From Seminavis robusta (taxonomy: Eukaryota > Bacillariophyta > Bacillariophyceae > Naviculales > Naviculaceae), in assembly GCA_903772945.1 (NCBI GenBank), contig CAICTM010000003.1, positions 62,001 through 126,000 on the forward strand: a stretch of DNA of 64,000 nt, given 5' to 3'. The notes under the pieces are model-generated. The model saw only the letters and a list, made by a program, of their open reading frames with translations, ran no database searches and was not told where the DNA came from. Both the position numbers and the translations under genes were made by a program. Of this stretch, positions 49,792 through 60,004 are shown piece after piece (positions within the stretch are counted from its first letter, which is position 1; each line of letters starts with the position of its first letter).

Positions 49792-52689
49792 ATGAGAAGC
49801 AGACAACGACATGTGCAGCCGACTATTATTATAAATAATACCCCACCAGCAAATCCTTTGCGAGTTGAGCCGATAATCACAGACAGAGAATTGGAATCCT
49901 TCAGTACCTGGATCCTTCCTATTGGGAAACGAAGAGTTTGTGTTACCTTCATCATCATTGGGATCATATTGATCGGCTTTCTCATTGGTGCTGGTAACTT
50001 GACCAGTCCTGAGCATGATATGGATGTTCACTCTGATGTTGCCTTCACTGGTACCGGTACCGGTAGTTATTACAGTACTGGTGACACCAGCATGAGGAGA
50101 GAAGGTGTACGTACACGTACAGGCACAGGTGTTTGTGAAGGCTATGATGGGATTTATCACATACAGAGTGGAGATGTGGGGGGAGCTGCAGCAACCATTT
50201 TCTTTCAGTTTGTGCTGGCTCAGCTCATCTATGCGGAACAACACAACCTCAAGCCATGGGTCTTCTTCAACAACATTTCTCATCATGTATATGATCAACG
50301 CATTCACAACCAAACAGGAACCAAAATCACTCTACAGTTCCAAATGAAGCAAGGAATGAAAGTATACCATCACCAAGACAAGAGGTTGAGACGGGCTGCC
50401 TATCCAGGAAAACCATTCCTTCCTCAGGGACAAGAAGAACAACAACTACACTCTCATCTATTCCAATTCACGGGAGATGGTGTTTGGCAAAACTACTTTC
50501 TACCAGTTTCCGATTTTGATCCAAACACAACTGTCGATCCTTCCTGCCAAGGTAAACCTCTCGTCACCATGGATATATGGTCCATCACACCTGGGCTACA
50601 CATTTATGCACCCTGGACACCAAGAATGTGGCGGTACCATGTATTGCCAGACTACATGCAACAGCGACACCTAACACTGAGAGAATGGCTCACTCCTCAA
50701 CGAATACGAGCCCATGCCATGACACAAAAGTACATTCAAGTACAACCAAATTTGTGGAAAATGGCAGACTCACTTCTACAGAAAAAAGAAAACAACAACA
50801 ATGCTCCTTGTCTCGGCCTTCATATTCGATGGTCGGACAAGGGTGGAGGGCGGCGGATCATTCAGGTTCAAGAATTCTTGCCCTATATTCAACAATTCGT
50901 GACACTGCAGCAACACCAACAACAACAAACGGACAAGGACACGTGCTGTTGCATCATGCTGGCCACGGATTCCACCAAAGTATTGGACGAAATACAGAAA
51001 CGATGGCCTTTGAGCATACGCCAGCATTTACGATTTCAAGGAGCGCACGTCCTTCGATCTAGCGACGAAACACCCGTCTTTGAAATGACTACGACGGCTG
51101 ACAATGACAATGACAAAGACAACAACAATAAACAGCAGCGACCAGCAGCCCTAGTTTCCCATCATCGGACCAACACCGAAGTACTCGTCGACATTTTGGC
51201 ACTCAGCAGGTGCGACTTTTTGATTCATGGACATTCCGCCGTCTCCGATGCCGCCATGTACCTCAATGACAAACTCATCTATCAGAGTGTCAATCTGGAG
51301 GATCCAGATGACTTTTCTGTACAAGACTTTGGAAACCTAGTTCGTGATATCCAACAACGGGGTCACGTCAATCTCACTCGCTATTTCCCGGATCCGTGGT
51401 GGAATACAACTACTTTTGTCGAGCCAATAGCACCACAAGCCACAGGCAGCAATCAATTCTGTTCCCCAAATAATGATGGTGATGAGTACAGAGGCATTCT
51501 ACACATATCCATCGGAGGTGGAAGTGACTTTTCATTTGGCATGACCTTCTTCCATTTCGTGCTGAATCAGCTCCTCTTTGCCGACAAGTACAAGCTCAAA
51601 CCGTTCATTCATCTGACACAACAAGATGCTCAAGCTGTTTACGATCCACGGATGCATGCCAGCAATGGTTGGACCAGCACACTAGACATCCGTACGACAA
51701 GGTCGGTTACGGTACGGAATGTCTCGGTAGCAAGCGGAGGCGCCGATGGACCCATGCAACGGATCTATCCTAGTGATGTTGATGCCAATAGTGGCTACAA
51801 GTCTACCTTGAATCTTTCCGGTAATGGCATCTGGAACAGCTACTTTGAACCAGTGTCCGACATTGATCCACGAAGCGAAGAGACGTTCCAGTCCTGTCGA
51901 GACAAGCCATGGGTTGTGTTGAGGAGGGAAATGGTCACATCGGGGCTGCATCTCTGGGCACCGTGGAGTGTCAAATCGTTCAAGTACTCGGGGCTGCCGG
52001 ATCAGCTTTGGTGGAAAGGCAAGAAAACACAACGAGCCGGCGGTCCTTCATTGGGGGAGACTGTGGGCGAAAGTTTATCTGATTGGTATCTGCCAATGCG
52101 AAAGAAGGGTCACGAAATTGTAGGCAAGTACTACCGCCCCCATGCATTCCTATGGAAACGAGTCGAGGAAGTACTGCAAACTTCCGGGGCCCAAACCGAC
52201 TGCTGTCTTGCAATGCACATTCGACAAGGCGACAAAGAGGGTTACGGGAAACGCAAACTTAGTCGAATCCGAGACTACAAACCATTCGTGGAGGCGTTTC
52301 TCAATGCTACCCATGGCAAGTCCTTCGTGTATCTCGCAACGGATGCCTGGCGAGTTATTGATGCTATTCAAGACAACTGGGATGCATCCCTAAGGTCTAG
52401 GATCCATTCTCAGGGTGATCATGTTGTTCGCAGCGTCAGATGGGTACCAGCTCACATGCTCGAACCCGACAACCGCCACAGAGTCAATTTGGAAGCCCTA
52501 GTGGACACCCTGGCCATGTCGCGGTGCCAATTCCTTCTACATGGGTTCAGCACCATGTCAGAGGCGGCCATTTACATGAACCTCAATCTGCATTACCACA
52601 GCGTCAACCTTGACGATGTCAATCACATGGGCGTGAAAGAGTTTGAAGTTTTAATACGCGGCAACGAGTTTTGCAGTAGTAGGAGATGA
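49792..52689 (+). CDS. Type II membrane protein with two tandem NodZ/FUT8-like fucosyltransferase domains
   Basis: 965 residues. A short cytosolic N-terminus is followed by a signal anchor at about 48-67 (TFIIIGIILIGFLIGAG), as in Golgi glycosyltransferases. Two homologous halves of ~420 residues follow (about 115-530 and 560-965). Each has an FQFVLAQLIYAEQHNLKPWV / FHFVLNQLLFADKYKLKPFI opening, a GDGVWQNYF / GNGIWNSYF block, the donor-binding motif HIRWSDKGG (about 344) or HIRQGDKEG (about 809), and LVDILALSRCDFLIHGHSAV / LVDTLAMSRCQFLLHGFSTM near the end. HxRRGDK is the nucleotide-sugar-binding signature of GT23 alpha-1,6-fucosyltransferases and NodZ. Only the second copy retains a Gly-Asp-Lys motif; the first has Ser-Asp-Lys, so it may have lost activity. 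Substrate unknown, probably glycoprotein or polysaccharide in the Golgi. Confidence 0.75.
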   Translation: MRSRQRHVQPTIIINNTPPANPLRVEPIITDRELESFSTWILPIGKRRVCVTFIIIGIILIGFLIGAGNLTSPEHDMDVHSDVAFTGTGTGSYYSTGDTSMRREGVRTRTGTGVCEGYDGIYHIQSGDVGGAAATIFFQFVLAQLIYAEQHNLKPWVFFNNISHHVYDQRIHNQTGTKITLQFQMKQGMKVYHHQDKRLRRAAYPGKPFLPQGQEEQQLHSHLFQFTGDGVWQNYFLPVSDFDPNTTVDPSCQGKPLVTMDIWSITPGLHIYAPWTPRMWRYHVLPDYMQQRHLTLREWLTPQRIRAHAMTQKYIQVQPNLWKMADSLLQKKENNNNAPCLGLHIRWSDKGGGRRIIQVQEFLPYIQQFVTLQQHQQQQTDKDTCCCIMLATDSTKVLDEIQKRWPLSIRQHLRFQGAHVLRSSDETPVFEMTTTADNDNDKDNNNKQQRPAALVSHHRTNTEVLVDILALSRCDFLIHGHSAVSDAAMYLNDKLIYQSVNLEDPDDFSVQDFGNLVRDIQQRGHVNLTRYFPDPWWNTTTFVEPIAPQATGSNQFCSPNNDGDEYRGILHISIGGGSDFSFGMTFFHFVLNQLLFADKYKLKPFIHLTQQDAQAVYDPRMHASNGWTSTLDIRTTRSVTVRNVSVASGGADGPMQRIYPSDVDANSGYKSTLNLSGNGIWNSYFEPVSDIDPRSEETFQSCRDKPWVVLRREMVTSGLHLWAPWSVKSFKYSGLPDQLWWKGKKTQRAGGPSLGETVGESLSDWYLPMRKKGHEIVGKYYRPHAFLWKRVEEVLQTSGAQTDCCLAMHIRQGDKEGYGKRKLSRIRDYKPFVEAFLNATHGKSFVYLATDAWRVIDAIQDNWDASLRSRIHSQGDHVVRSVRWVPAHMLEPDNRHRVNLEALVDTLAMSRCQFLLHGFSTMSEAAIYMNLNLHYHSVNLDDVNHMGVKEFEVLIRGNEFCSSRR

Positions 52690-53092
52690 CTACACTAATG
52701 CAGGGAATTGGTACCGTCATTGCCTCTCGCGTTAACAACATGTGCGTCTGGCTGGTCTAGTATGATTATTGCTGAAGTAGATCAGCTGTAAAGCATTGGG
52801 TTGCGTATTCGCGGCTGTCCAATCGAGCTGTGCTCAATCCACGGTGGGGAGCCAAACAGTGCCTCAACAATAACCTGTAGACACGATCATCGGGGCCAAT
52901 GCCGAAGCCAAAACCGTTCTGATCCCCTGCAAACTCCACGCCCCCAAGTGGCATAGCTCCATCGCGGTGGCTTCACTGTTCCAATTTTCAGCACAAATTC
53001 CGCCAAACTTGTGTTCTTGCGCTCTTCAAATCTTTAAGCAACCAATGTCTTGGCAGATCGGAATGTCACTGCAGCCCTTCACCCTGACTATG
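52690..53092. other. Short convergent spacer with an SRCR-like coding relic
   Basis: The 403 bp between two convergent genes. On the minus strand, about 53030-52766, one frame gives KFGGICAENWNSEATAMELC and an adjacent frame GVEFAGDQNGFGFGIG; together they faintly recall a scavenger-receptor Cys-rich module. No intact gene is present. If real, it is a decayed fragment. Confidence 0.3.
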
Positions 53093-55711
53093 CTAAAACC
53101 GCCTCCCAGCAGCCGCGGCTGATTCTTGAAGCATCAGCTCTTGCAAATGACAAAACTGATAGAAAGCATGTCCCACATGGTTGTGATGCGACAAAGACTC
53201 AGGAATGTCTCCTAGCCGGGCCACCTGATTGTACAGCGCTGGAAAATTGGGTACTAGCGTCTGAGTGCGGTCGTAAAAAGTCCGCATCCAGGCATGCAGC
53301 GTTTGTTGTGTACTGTAAGTGTATCCATTGCCCGGGCAGACGTGCTCCGTTTCGTATACGTTGTCGAATCGGTATTTGCAGCCATTGCAGGCAGTGGAAG
53401 GGAAGCAGGTATGAAAGGCGAATTGGCACGTATTGGGACATCGCCACTCATTCTGAAATGCCACCAAAGGAGCCACGCAGTACGGACATATTCGCAAGAC
53501 GACCGTCGCCGCACACGATTTCCATGACTGTCGTGCCCGTTCCAGTAGCTCTTCCATGACTAGCTTTTCTCGGGAAAATTGTTGACAAAAGTGTCTATCG
53601 TAGGACAGCAACAGAATGGAGCTCCAAACCGTGATCCAATCTTTGGGTGATAGGGATTGCCAAGGGCTACTACTGTTGCTGTTGGACGTGTTTTGTTTGG
53701 TCTTTGGTTGCTGCGGTTGGTTGGAAGTAGCTCCGTGTTGATGACACGTAGATTGAAATTGGTCCCCCCATCCATCGTAATCGTATCGTGATTCTTGCTC
53801 AAACAGCAGTTGTAGAAACTGCTTTGCCAGGTGTTTCATTTTCTTGGCCACAAGATTGGTCCCATCCGTCCATCCCAATGCTTTTGAAACTGTATGGTAT
53901 GACAACAACTGTCCAATGGGTTCTGCCAATGCCTTGATGCTTGTGAGACCCTGCTGGACGACGGTTTGGAGAGCCGCGACTTCCGTTTTATCATAGGCTG
54001 TCCAAAACGCCGTTTGCAATTGCTGTGGTAGAACCAATGCCGCATCAGTGTTCCCGTACAGGACTTGGAACTTTGTGAACACGGAATACAGCTGCGGTGC
54101 CAATAGCAACGATGCATCTGATGGCAAGAGCTGCAGGTCCGGTTCCAACAGCGCCCGGAGACTCAATTCCATTCTGGTTTCCAGTATTATTGTCTGTGCT
54201 CCATCTTGATTCCCAATCAATTGGCCTAATGCTGCTTCGACAGCCACGTATCCACATTCGTGCAAGGCTCGTTGATATTCAGCCGGATCTTTGAGCATGT
54301 AGTAGGATTCCTCGATCTGCTCTTGTCGTGACAATCGATTCCATCTTCGTAGTCCAATTTGATCTCTCCCCAGTCGTTCTACCATCCAATCTCGTTCTAG
54401 AAAGGGGGCGAATTCTTCCAGTGTCATTTTGGAGACAATTTTAAAGACGAGTGCTTCCTTAGCAGATACTGGTAGGAATTGCAGAGGGGGTTGATGATGA
54501 GACGAGGGAATGGCAAGGGTGGTTGTTGTTGTTGTTGTATTGTTGATGGCGGGTTGTTGCGGTGAAGTAGAATAAGTGCTATGATCGTCGTCTTCGTGAA
54601 CTGTAGTTGGGGCTTCTATGAGTGCTGTGGCTGTCTTTTGTGTGTCTTGAACGGATTGTAGCTCTTTTTCTGTCATGGGTGGTCCAAAGGTATATGGAAT
54701 TCCCAAGAAGGGTGGCAGCTGAAAGGGTATACCTCCATCCACTGTGCTTCGTTTGTTGGATTGACTGGTTCGTTTTTTGGTGTTGCTTCTGCTGGTGTCT
54801 CCCCGCATGACCAAGTTGACCAAGCTTTGCGTTTGTCGTATGATTTGGAGTCCCTTTGGGTCATATGGATCATCTAGTTTGTTCCAAAGACAGAGGACAG
54901 GATGTCTGGTTTGTCTATCGAGTTGTTGTTTGACAAATTTGAGTAGTTGCTCTTGCTCGGTTGGATTGGCCGTGACATCGAGTACAATGACAATGCAATC
55001 AAAGGAGTCCCAGTGTGTCTTGACATAGTCTGTGTAGGGGCAATGCTGTGGTCTTGTGCTCCCGGTAGTACCGGTAGTGGTGGCGGCGTTCTTGCTTGCT
55101 TTGGAGAGTGTGACGTCCAAACCTGGAATATCGACCAAAACCAGTTGTGTGTCTTGTCTCATTTGGAATAAGTCTCCTGCTGGCAAGTAAACATCGACAT
55201 GCCGTTGAGATAGACTGGACGATGACTGACTCTTGGTGGGAGTGGTAAGGTCATGTTGCAGAGCGGCTGCTGCTTGCGGATGAATGAGAGCTTGCTGCTG
55301 AAGCTGCACTGGAAGTTGCAAAGCATTACTAGGGATGACTGGACCTGATGTTGGCACGACGGAGACCACATTACTCCGTGGATAGTGACTGCTGGCAGTG
55401 GTAGCACTAGTATCATTGGCATTGGCTCCATTGGATTGTTGCTCGTCTTGATCTCTGACAGAAGGTCCCGTAGAAGAACCGAACAAGCGGTAAAAGACAA
55501 CTTCTGTGCTGGTTCGTTTCGGCTTTGCCACTCCAGACTTTTTAGCAGCAGAGGAAGTAGATCTCGAGCTCTTGACACGCCCGTAGTCCGCCCCCAGCAG
55601 AGCATTCAACACCGTCGTTTTACCAGCCGAAACGGGACCTAAAAGAGCTACCTTCACGTCGAACAAAGTACGAGTTGGGGGCTGGGCACCCAATGATACG
55701 GACGAGGTCAT
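53093..55711 (-). CDS. Dynamin-like GTPase with C-terminal zinc ribbon
   Basis: 872 residues from the ATG at 55711. N-terminal GTPase domain: G1 P-loop GPVSAGKTT (about 25-33), RTSTEVVFYRLFG as the G2/switch I region, G3 VLVDIPGLD (about 189-197), and G4 LCLWNKLDDP (about 273-282). This matches the dynamin/EHD/bacterial-dynamin group rather than Ras: the P-loop and the helix-rich region after it (about 420-700, EFAPFLERDWMVERLGRDQI ...) are consistent with a stalk/bundle. The last ~140 residues hold a Cys-rich zinc ribbon: CPYCVAPLVAFQNEWRCPNT and CFPSTACNGCKYRFD (about 738-780), rare in this class. Acidic and Gln-rich linkers are inserted. The role is probably membrane remodelling or a signalling/transport GTPase; location unknown. 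Confidence 0.75.
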   Translation of the reverse strand: MTSSVSLGAQPPTRTLFDVKVALLGPVSAGKTTVLNALLGADYGRVKSSRSTSSAAKKSGVAKPKRTSTEVVFYRLFGSSTGPSVRDQDEQQSNGANANDTSATTASSHYPRSNVVSVVPTSGPVIPSNALQLPVQLQQQALIHPQAAAALQHDLTTPTKSQSSSSLSQRHVDVYLPAGDLFQMRQDTQLVLVDIPGLDVTLSKASKNAATTTGTTGSTRPQHCPYTDYVKTHWDSFDCIVIVLDVTANPTEQEQLLKFVKQQLDRQTRHPVLCLWNKLDDPYDPKGLQIIRQTQSLVNLVMRGDTSRSNTKKRTSQSNKRSTVDGGIPFQLPPFLGIPYTFGPPMTEKELQSVQDTQKTATALIEAPTTVHEDDDHSTYSTSPQQPAINNTTTTTTTLAIPSSHHQPPLQFLPVSAKEALVFKIVSKMTLEEFAPFLERDWMVERLGRDQIGLRRWNRLSRQEQIEESYYMLKDPAEYQRALHECGYVAVEAALGQLIGNQDGAQTIILETRMELSLRALLEPDLQLLPSDASLLLAPQLYSVFTKFQVLYGNTDAALVLPQQLQTAFWTAYDKTEVAALQTVVQQGLTSIKALAEPIGQLLSYHTVSKALGWTDGTNLVAKKMKHLAKQFLQLLFEQESRYDYDGWGDQFQSTCHQHGATSNQPQQPKTKQNTSNSNSSSPWQSLSPKDWITVWSSILLLSYDRHFCQQFSREKLVMEELLERARQSWKSCAATVVLRICPYCVAPLVAFQNEWRCPNTCQFAFHTCFPSTACNGCKYRFDNVYETEHVCPGNGYTYSTQQTLHAWMRTFYDRTQTLVPNFPALYNQVARLGDIPESLSHHNHVGHAFYQFCHLQELMLQESAAAAGRRF

Positions 55712-56046
55712 CTTCTACCAGTAGTCACACTGTGATCAATATACACGGGAAAACCTCCTCAAGGATAGCAGAGGAGGTCGACAGGACGTCCACCAACACA
55801 AGGTCTGCAATACAAGCCCACTTCTTGGCCGTTGTTTGGGCTGTTCTCGTTCTTTCGCATTCGGAAGTATCTCTTCAGGGAAGGCCGGGGTGCCTACCGG
55901 TACAGTCATCTGTACACTAGTCCATGGTAATTAGAAAGCAAAAATCTGCCTCGCGAAAGATACTTACATCTGTGACATTGCCGTCCGTCGACTGCCCCAA
56001 AGCCACAAAAAGCACAAAGCACCCTTCCTCTTCTCCTCATACTAGT

Positions 56047-56073
56047 ACCAGGTACCGGTACCGGTACCGGTAG
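56047..56073. repeat. GGTACC palindromic microsatellite
   Basis: Four consecutive self-complementary GGTACCGG-type units in intergenic DNA. Confidence 0.85.
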
Positions 56074-56758
56074 CCCCGGGCCCTTGCTGCTCCTTCCCTC
56101 TGCCATTGGCAATACATGCCTATGCATAGCTAGATACATTCCTTCGATTGTTACTACCTGGTACCAGTTTTAGAACAGTGTGACTCGAATCTAGCTACCT
56201 ACTAGTAGCTAGCTAGAGACTTGGTATCCGTCCTCTCTCCCAAGGAGTAAATCCTACAGTATACTTATCGTTGCCACATCGTGGAACCAAGACGAGGAAA
56301 GTGCCGGCTTCGAGGTTTGAGGTGGAGGTTGACCCGTCCAAGGTTCAATAACCGAGGGCGCTATGTCATACCGGTACTTACAACAGCAAGAATAAGTCAA
56401 TCAGGTGCAAAATTAGCTAGGCTAATCGAGTCGGAACCAGCGGGGCCTCCCCAAAGAATCCGGCGACAGTCAAGTTTTTTTGGCTGGTTGGGGTCTTGTA
56501 TAACCGAACATTCCTCAAGTCAGACTTTGTTGACCGTCGAGGAAAACATTAACAGAAGCGCCCTCCAGCAGACATGGAAAACTGCTTGGAGAAACAAAGA
56601 AGAGAATTTTCGCTTGGCAGGTCCAGCCACAGTACAGTACAGTACCAAAGTACTGTATAGCTGATCGGGGGATTGCATCTGGCGCCACTGACAAAATCCG
56701 TTTCAAGGCACATGCATGCATCGAAACCTCCAAGTCCACACAGATAACCAGTGAGCGC

Positions 56759-56790
56759 CTCGTTCGTCCTCGTTCGTCCTCGTTCGTCCT
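56759..56790. repeat. 10-bp tandem repeat (CGTTCGTCCT)n
   Basis: Three near-perfect units of CGTTCGTCCT followed by a partial unit, about 90 bp upstream of the ATG at 56875, in the likely promoter or 5' UTR. Confidence 0.8.
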
Positions 56791-56874
56791 CATTTTTCTT
56801 GGATGATCTAGCAGTCGTACATACTGTATCCTTGCTTCATGCTTCGGTACCTTTAGAATCGCAAACCTCCAGCC

Positions 56875-58104
56875 ATGAACGAGACAGAGACAGCTACTCC
56901 CTTGTTGCTGGCATCCCAGCCACGAAAGAGTAGACGATGTTTGCCCAGCATCGGACGAGTTGCCACGACCACACGGCTTCACAGTGTCAAGCTCTTCGCT
57001 TCCCGTCTTGGCGGCAATTCTTCTGTCGCCAGCGCCAGCACCACCTCCACCTCCAGCAAGATCCAGATCCAGCTCAACCCCCAGAGGCGCTATCAGGTCC
57101 TTCAGTCGGCAGCCGATTCTCAAAAACTCGAAGAAAGGAGAAGGAAGACTGGTCAAAAGATCAAGCAATTCTTGCTCAGTGCCGACGATACCGATCCTTT
57201 TCTTCGTGGGGGACAACAAGAACCCACCATCGAGGACAAGCTGAAACAAGGCGACGTTGAAGCCTCACAAAGCGTAGAACCAGAAGAAGAGCTGCAAGAT
57301 GTCACAAATTCATCTATTAATACCACCGCCACGGACTCATGCAGCGACTCCTCCTTTACCTCTCTGCGCAGCAATGACGGCGACGATACCGGTAGCGAGG
57401 AGTCGTGGGAGTCGCACTCGCAGAACCAAGACAAGGATGAACAGCAGGCCACACCTGATAGAGTGGTTCAAGGGTCGGGCGTCATCGTAGAGGACCATGG
57501 TGAACCTTGGGAGGCATCCTTTGAGCACGACGAACTCACGACTGCGTTTGTCCAAGAGGATGATGACAATGACAAGAAGTACACCGAAAGCAATCGAGCA
57601 GAAAGCCACGAAGGCAATGCTGCAGCTGCACCTGATATGGCCGAACCTGCCACCGAGGAAGAATACGAGGAAGCGGACCTCACGGAAGATCTGCAGCCAA
57701 CGACTACGAGGGCAATCCGAGCCTCGCGCACACCTGTACTACGACCACGTCCCACCGTACGCCTCAACTTGGGTCGTCGTCGCAACTGGAAATATGTGCA
57801 AAGCCATGGAGAGATCCAGGAATGGCACCAGCTGATGCAATGGATGGCAAAACGCAAGAAATCCCTGCAAGATCAAAGAAAGACACTCCATACATTGCGA
57901 AAGACATGCCGGATGCTTGACAAACCAGTACGGCGAGGATTCGTGGCCTCCTTCGAATCCAATCGCGACAACATCATGTTCAGCATCATTCACGAAGAAC
58001 AGGAAGACCAAAACCAAATCGTGTCCTCAGTGGTTGTCGAGGGAGAGGAAGAAGACGACTGGCTCGACGAATGCTTGAAAGGTACAAATGAAGTTGAAGC
58101 GTAG
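56875..58104 (+). CDS. Hypothetical acidic protein
   Basis: 409 residues. The N-terminal 50 are basic and Ser/Thr-rich (SRRCLPSIGRVATTTRLHSV), possibly a targeting leader but without a clear hydrophobic core. The middle (about 110-285) is very acidic (EEYEEADLTED, DDDNDKK) and disordered. The C-terminal ~130 residues have a more ordered composition: RTPVLRPRPTVRLNLGRRRN, then WHQLMQWMAKRKKSLQDQRK and a C-terminal EEDDWLDECLKG. The latter looks helical and basic and could bind nucleic acid or a protein, but no family is recognised. No transmembrane segment. The ATG at 56875 is the first in-frame ATG; no intron is needed. Function unknown. Confidence 0.6.
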   Translation: MNETETATPLLLASQPRKSRRCLPSIGRVATTTRLHSVKLFASRLGGNSSVASASTTSTSSKIQIQLNPQRRYQVLQSAADSQKLEERRRKTGQKIKQFLLSADDTDPFLRGGQQEPTIEDKLKQGDVEASQSVEPEEELQDVTNSSINTTATDSCSDSSFTSLRSNDGDDTGSEESWESHSQNQDKDEQQATPDRVVQGSGVIVEDHGEPWEASFEHDELTTAFVQEDDDNDKKYTESNRAESHEGNAAAAPDMAEPATEEEYEEADLTEDLQPTTTRAIRASRTPVLRPRPTVRLNLGRRRNWKYVQSHGEIQEWHQLMQWMAKRKKSLQDQRKTLHTLRKTCRMLDKPVRRGFVASFESNRDNIMFSIIHEEQEDQNQIVSSVVVEGEEEDDWLDECLKGTNEVEA

Positions 58105-58922
58105 CCGATGCCACAACGCAAAACATGAAAACCGATTCAAGCTTACACAATGCGTGACCACCACTTGTGTGGCAGACGACTGCGTTTGGTAGGACGCTTG
58201 AAACAAGACGGTGGCTCGAGGGAGGACGTCAGTGCGAATCCGTCATATTTTGCTCGGATAAATTTCGAGACTCACTAGCTAGTAACACGATGCACTTGCC
58301 ATATGCAGTTATTCATCATGCAATTTCGAAAGAGCAATGAAGCAGAGCAGTGCTTGCTGATGACTGCCTATTTGTTGGCACCCGCAGCTATACAGAAGGG
58401 ACCAGGAGGGAATAGATATGTGGGTTTTGGAAGGCTGGAATCATTTCAGCTATTTGTCTTCACATTCCCTGGGCTTGCAGGGGTAATTTCTATAGCGAGA
58501 TTTGAAAGACTTAGTAGTCTTATAGAAGTGTATCTTGCATTAGGCGTCCGGTTATGCATAGTCCTACTTTTGTGTGCCATTTTAATATCACCGTCCGTCC
58601 TGAACACTTCGAACACCCCCATCCATCATTTTTACAAAAGAAAAAAGAACAATCTTGATCCTGTGAGAAGAAAACAATATCCAAAAGCTAGCCGAACTCG
58701 AAACAGCCAACAATAACACGAGCAGATCAAAAGGGGAGCCTCCGAGCCTCCATAATACGGAAACCGATTCGATTGTTGCGATTGAAGCCTTCTCTTCTCT
58801 TTGTTTCCTACGGTATAGCGATTGCGACAAATTGGTGAGTGACAGTCCACAAGCAGCGGTGGTGCATTTGTCATTTGTCATTTGTCATTGTCCTTTGCCC
58901 TTTTCGCTCCTTTTTCCAGGTC
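58105..58922. other. Intergenic region, no supported gene
   Basis: A frame at 58303-58716 has two hydrophobic patches but no family resemblance and overlaps minus-strand frames; I do not call it. The end carries a CATTTGTCATTTGTCATTTGT triplicate just before the MYND gene (58864-58886). Confidence 0.45.
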
Positions 58923-59847
58923 ATGGCTGACGAAGACGAAGAGGCCGAAATTGTCATGTTCGAATGTGTTGCAGAACACCTTCTCCATGAGTTTGGCAGG
59001 CTTCGCGTGGACGATCTCTGGTATTTCCACGGCATGGATGCGATCGAGCCAATCGCTGCTGTGGCTTCTGCGAAGTTGCCCGGAATGCAACCCAGAGAAG
59101 TGTATGAAACGATTTTTTGCATTTACACATTTTTCAGTTTTGCCACCATTATTGTCGATAAAGGCTATGAAGAGGAGTACATCATTGGGCAACTTGGATT
59201 TTATTTTTCCAATATTACCACAACAAAGGAGCAATGTGTTCGATCACTTGATGGAGCGACTTGCCCACCCAGAAGGCTTGGTTGGACGTGATGATTGCAA
59301 GAATGAGCACCAGTGTGGATACTGCTGCAAGATTGAAAGTGGAGTCAATTGTGTGTGGTGCAAGAGCTGCAAGACACTCTACTGCTCCCGGGAATGTGCA
59401 CTTGCGGACTGGAAGAAGCAGACAAACTCTCACAAAAGTCTTTGCAAGTGGATCAAGTTGTGGAAGGCTACGTTGCAGCGGGAGAAGGAGGAACCAAAGC
59501 AGGAGGAGAATGTGGTGGAAGCATCGGACGCATGCAGTTTCTTCAGTCCCTTCCCGCCTGACCACTGTGCCAATCCCCATTGCAGCAACACTGTAGGCCT
59601 GGGGGTTTGCAGCAAATGCAACAGAGTCAAGTACTGCTCCAAGGATTGTCAGCGCAGCCATTGGAAGACCCACAGAGACTACTGCAAGCGCTCTTGTGAC
59701 AATCCAAGTTGCAGGAAGACTGAAGTCTTTTATGGCGATCTTAGCAATCTTAAAATTTGCAGTCGATGCGACGACGCCAAGTACTGCAACAAGGACTGTC
59801 AACTCAGCCACTGGAAGGCACACCGACCCGACTGCGTGTGCTGGTAG
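58923..59847 (+). CDS. Triple-MYND zinc-finger protein (split reading frame)
   Basis: The N-terminal part runs from the ATG at 58923 (MADEDEEAEIVMFECVAEHL) in one frame; the MYND part runs in another to the stop at 59845-59847. A 52-nt intron 59177-59228 (GT..AAAG) would fuse them as KGYEE-SNVFDHLMERLAHPEG; a sequencing or real frameshift in the same area is the alternative. The intron model gives about 291 residues. Three MYND-type zinc fingers, which bind proteins, follow: about residues 125-168 (CVWCKSCKTLYCSREC ... HKSLC), 208-246 (CSKCNRVKYCSKDC, HWKTHRDYC) and 250-290 (CSRCDDAKYCNKDC, HWKAHRPDC). All Cys/His of the second and third fingers fit the consensus. The N-terminal helical region is unrecognised. 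It is probably a protein-interaction or chromatin/degradation adaptor. Confidence 0.6.
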
Positions 59848-60004
59848 GCGGATGAGCTAGATACATGTAGTTTTTATATGATTTAGTTTGAGTTCGTTCC
59901 AATCTTCCCTATTCAATTTTATCTACTGGTAGCGAGCTAGCTAGCTGCCCACATCAACGTTTCGATACAATGCCGTGGATCGTCGTGAACACTCCAAACA
60001 CAGG

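Larger units (their letters stand above)
55712..56874. other. Divergent intergenic region
   Basis: No supported gene. GGTACC tract at 56047-56073; (CGTTCGTCCT)n tandem at about 56759-56790; CTAG motifs at 56190-56215. Short frames overlap in several phases. Confidence 0.5.
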
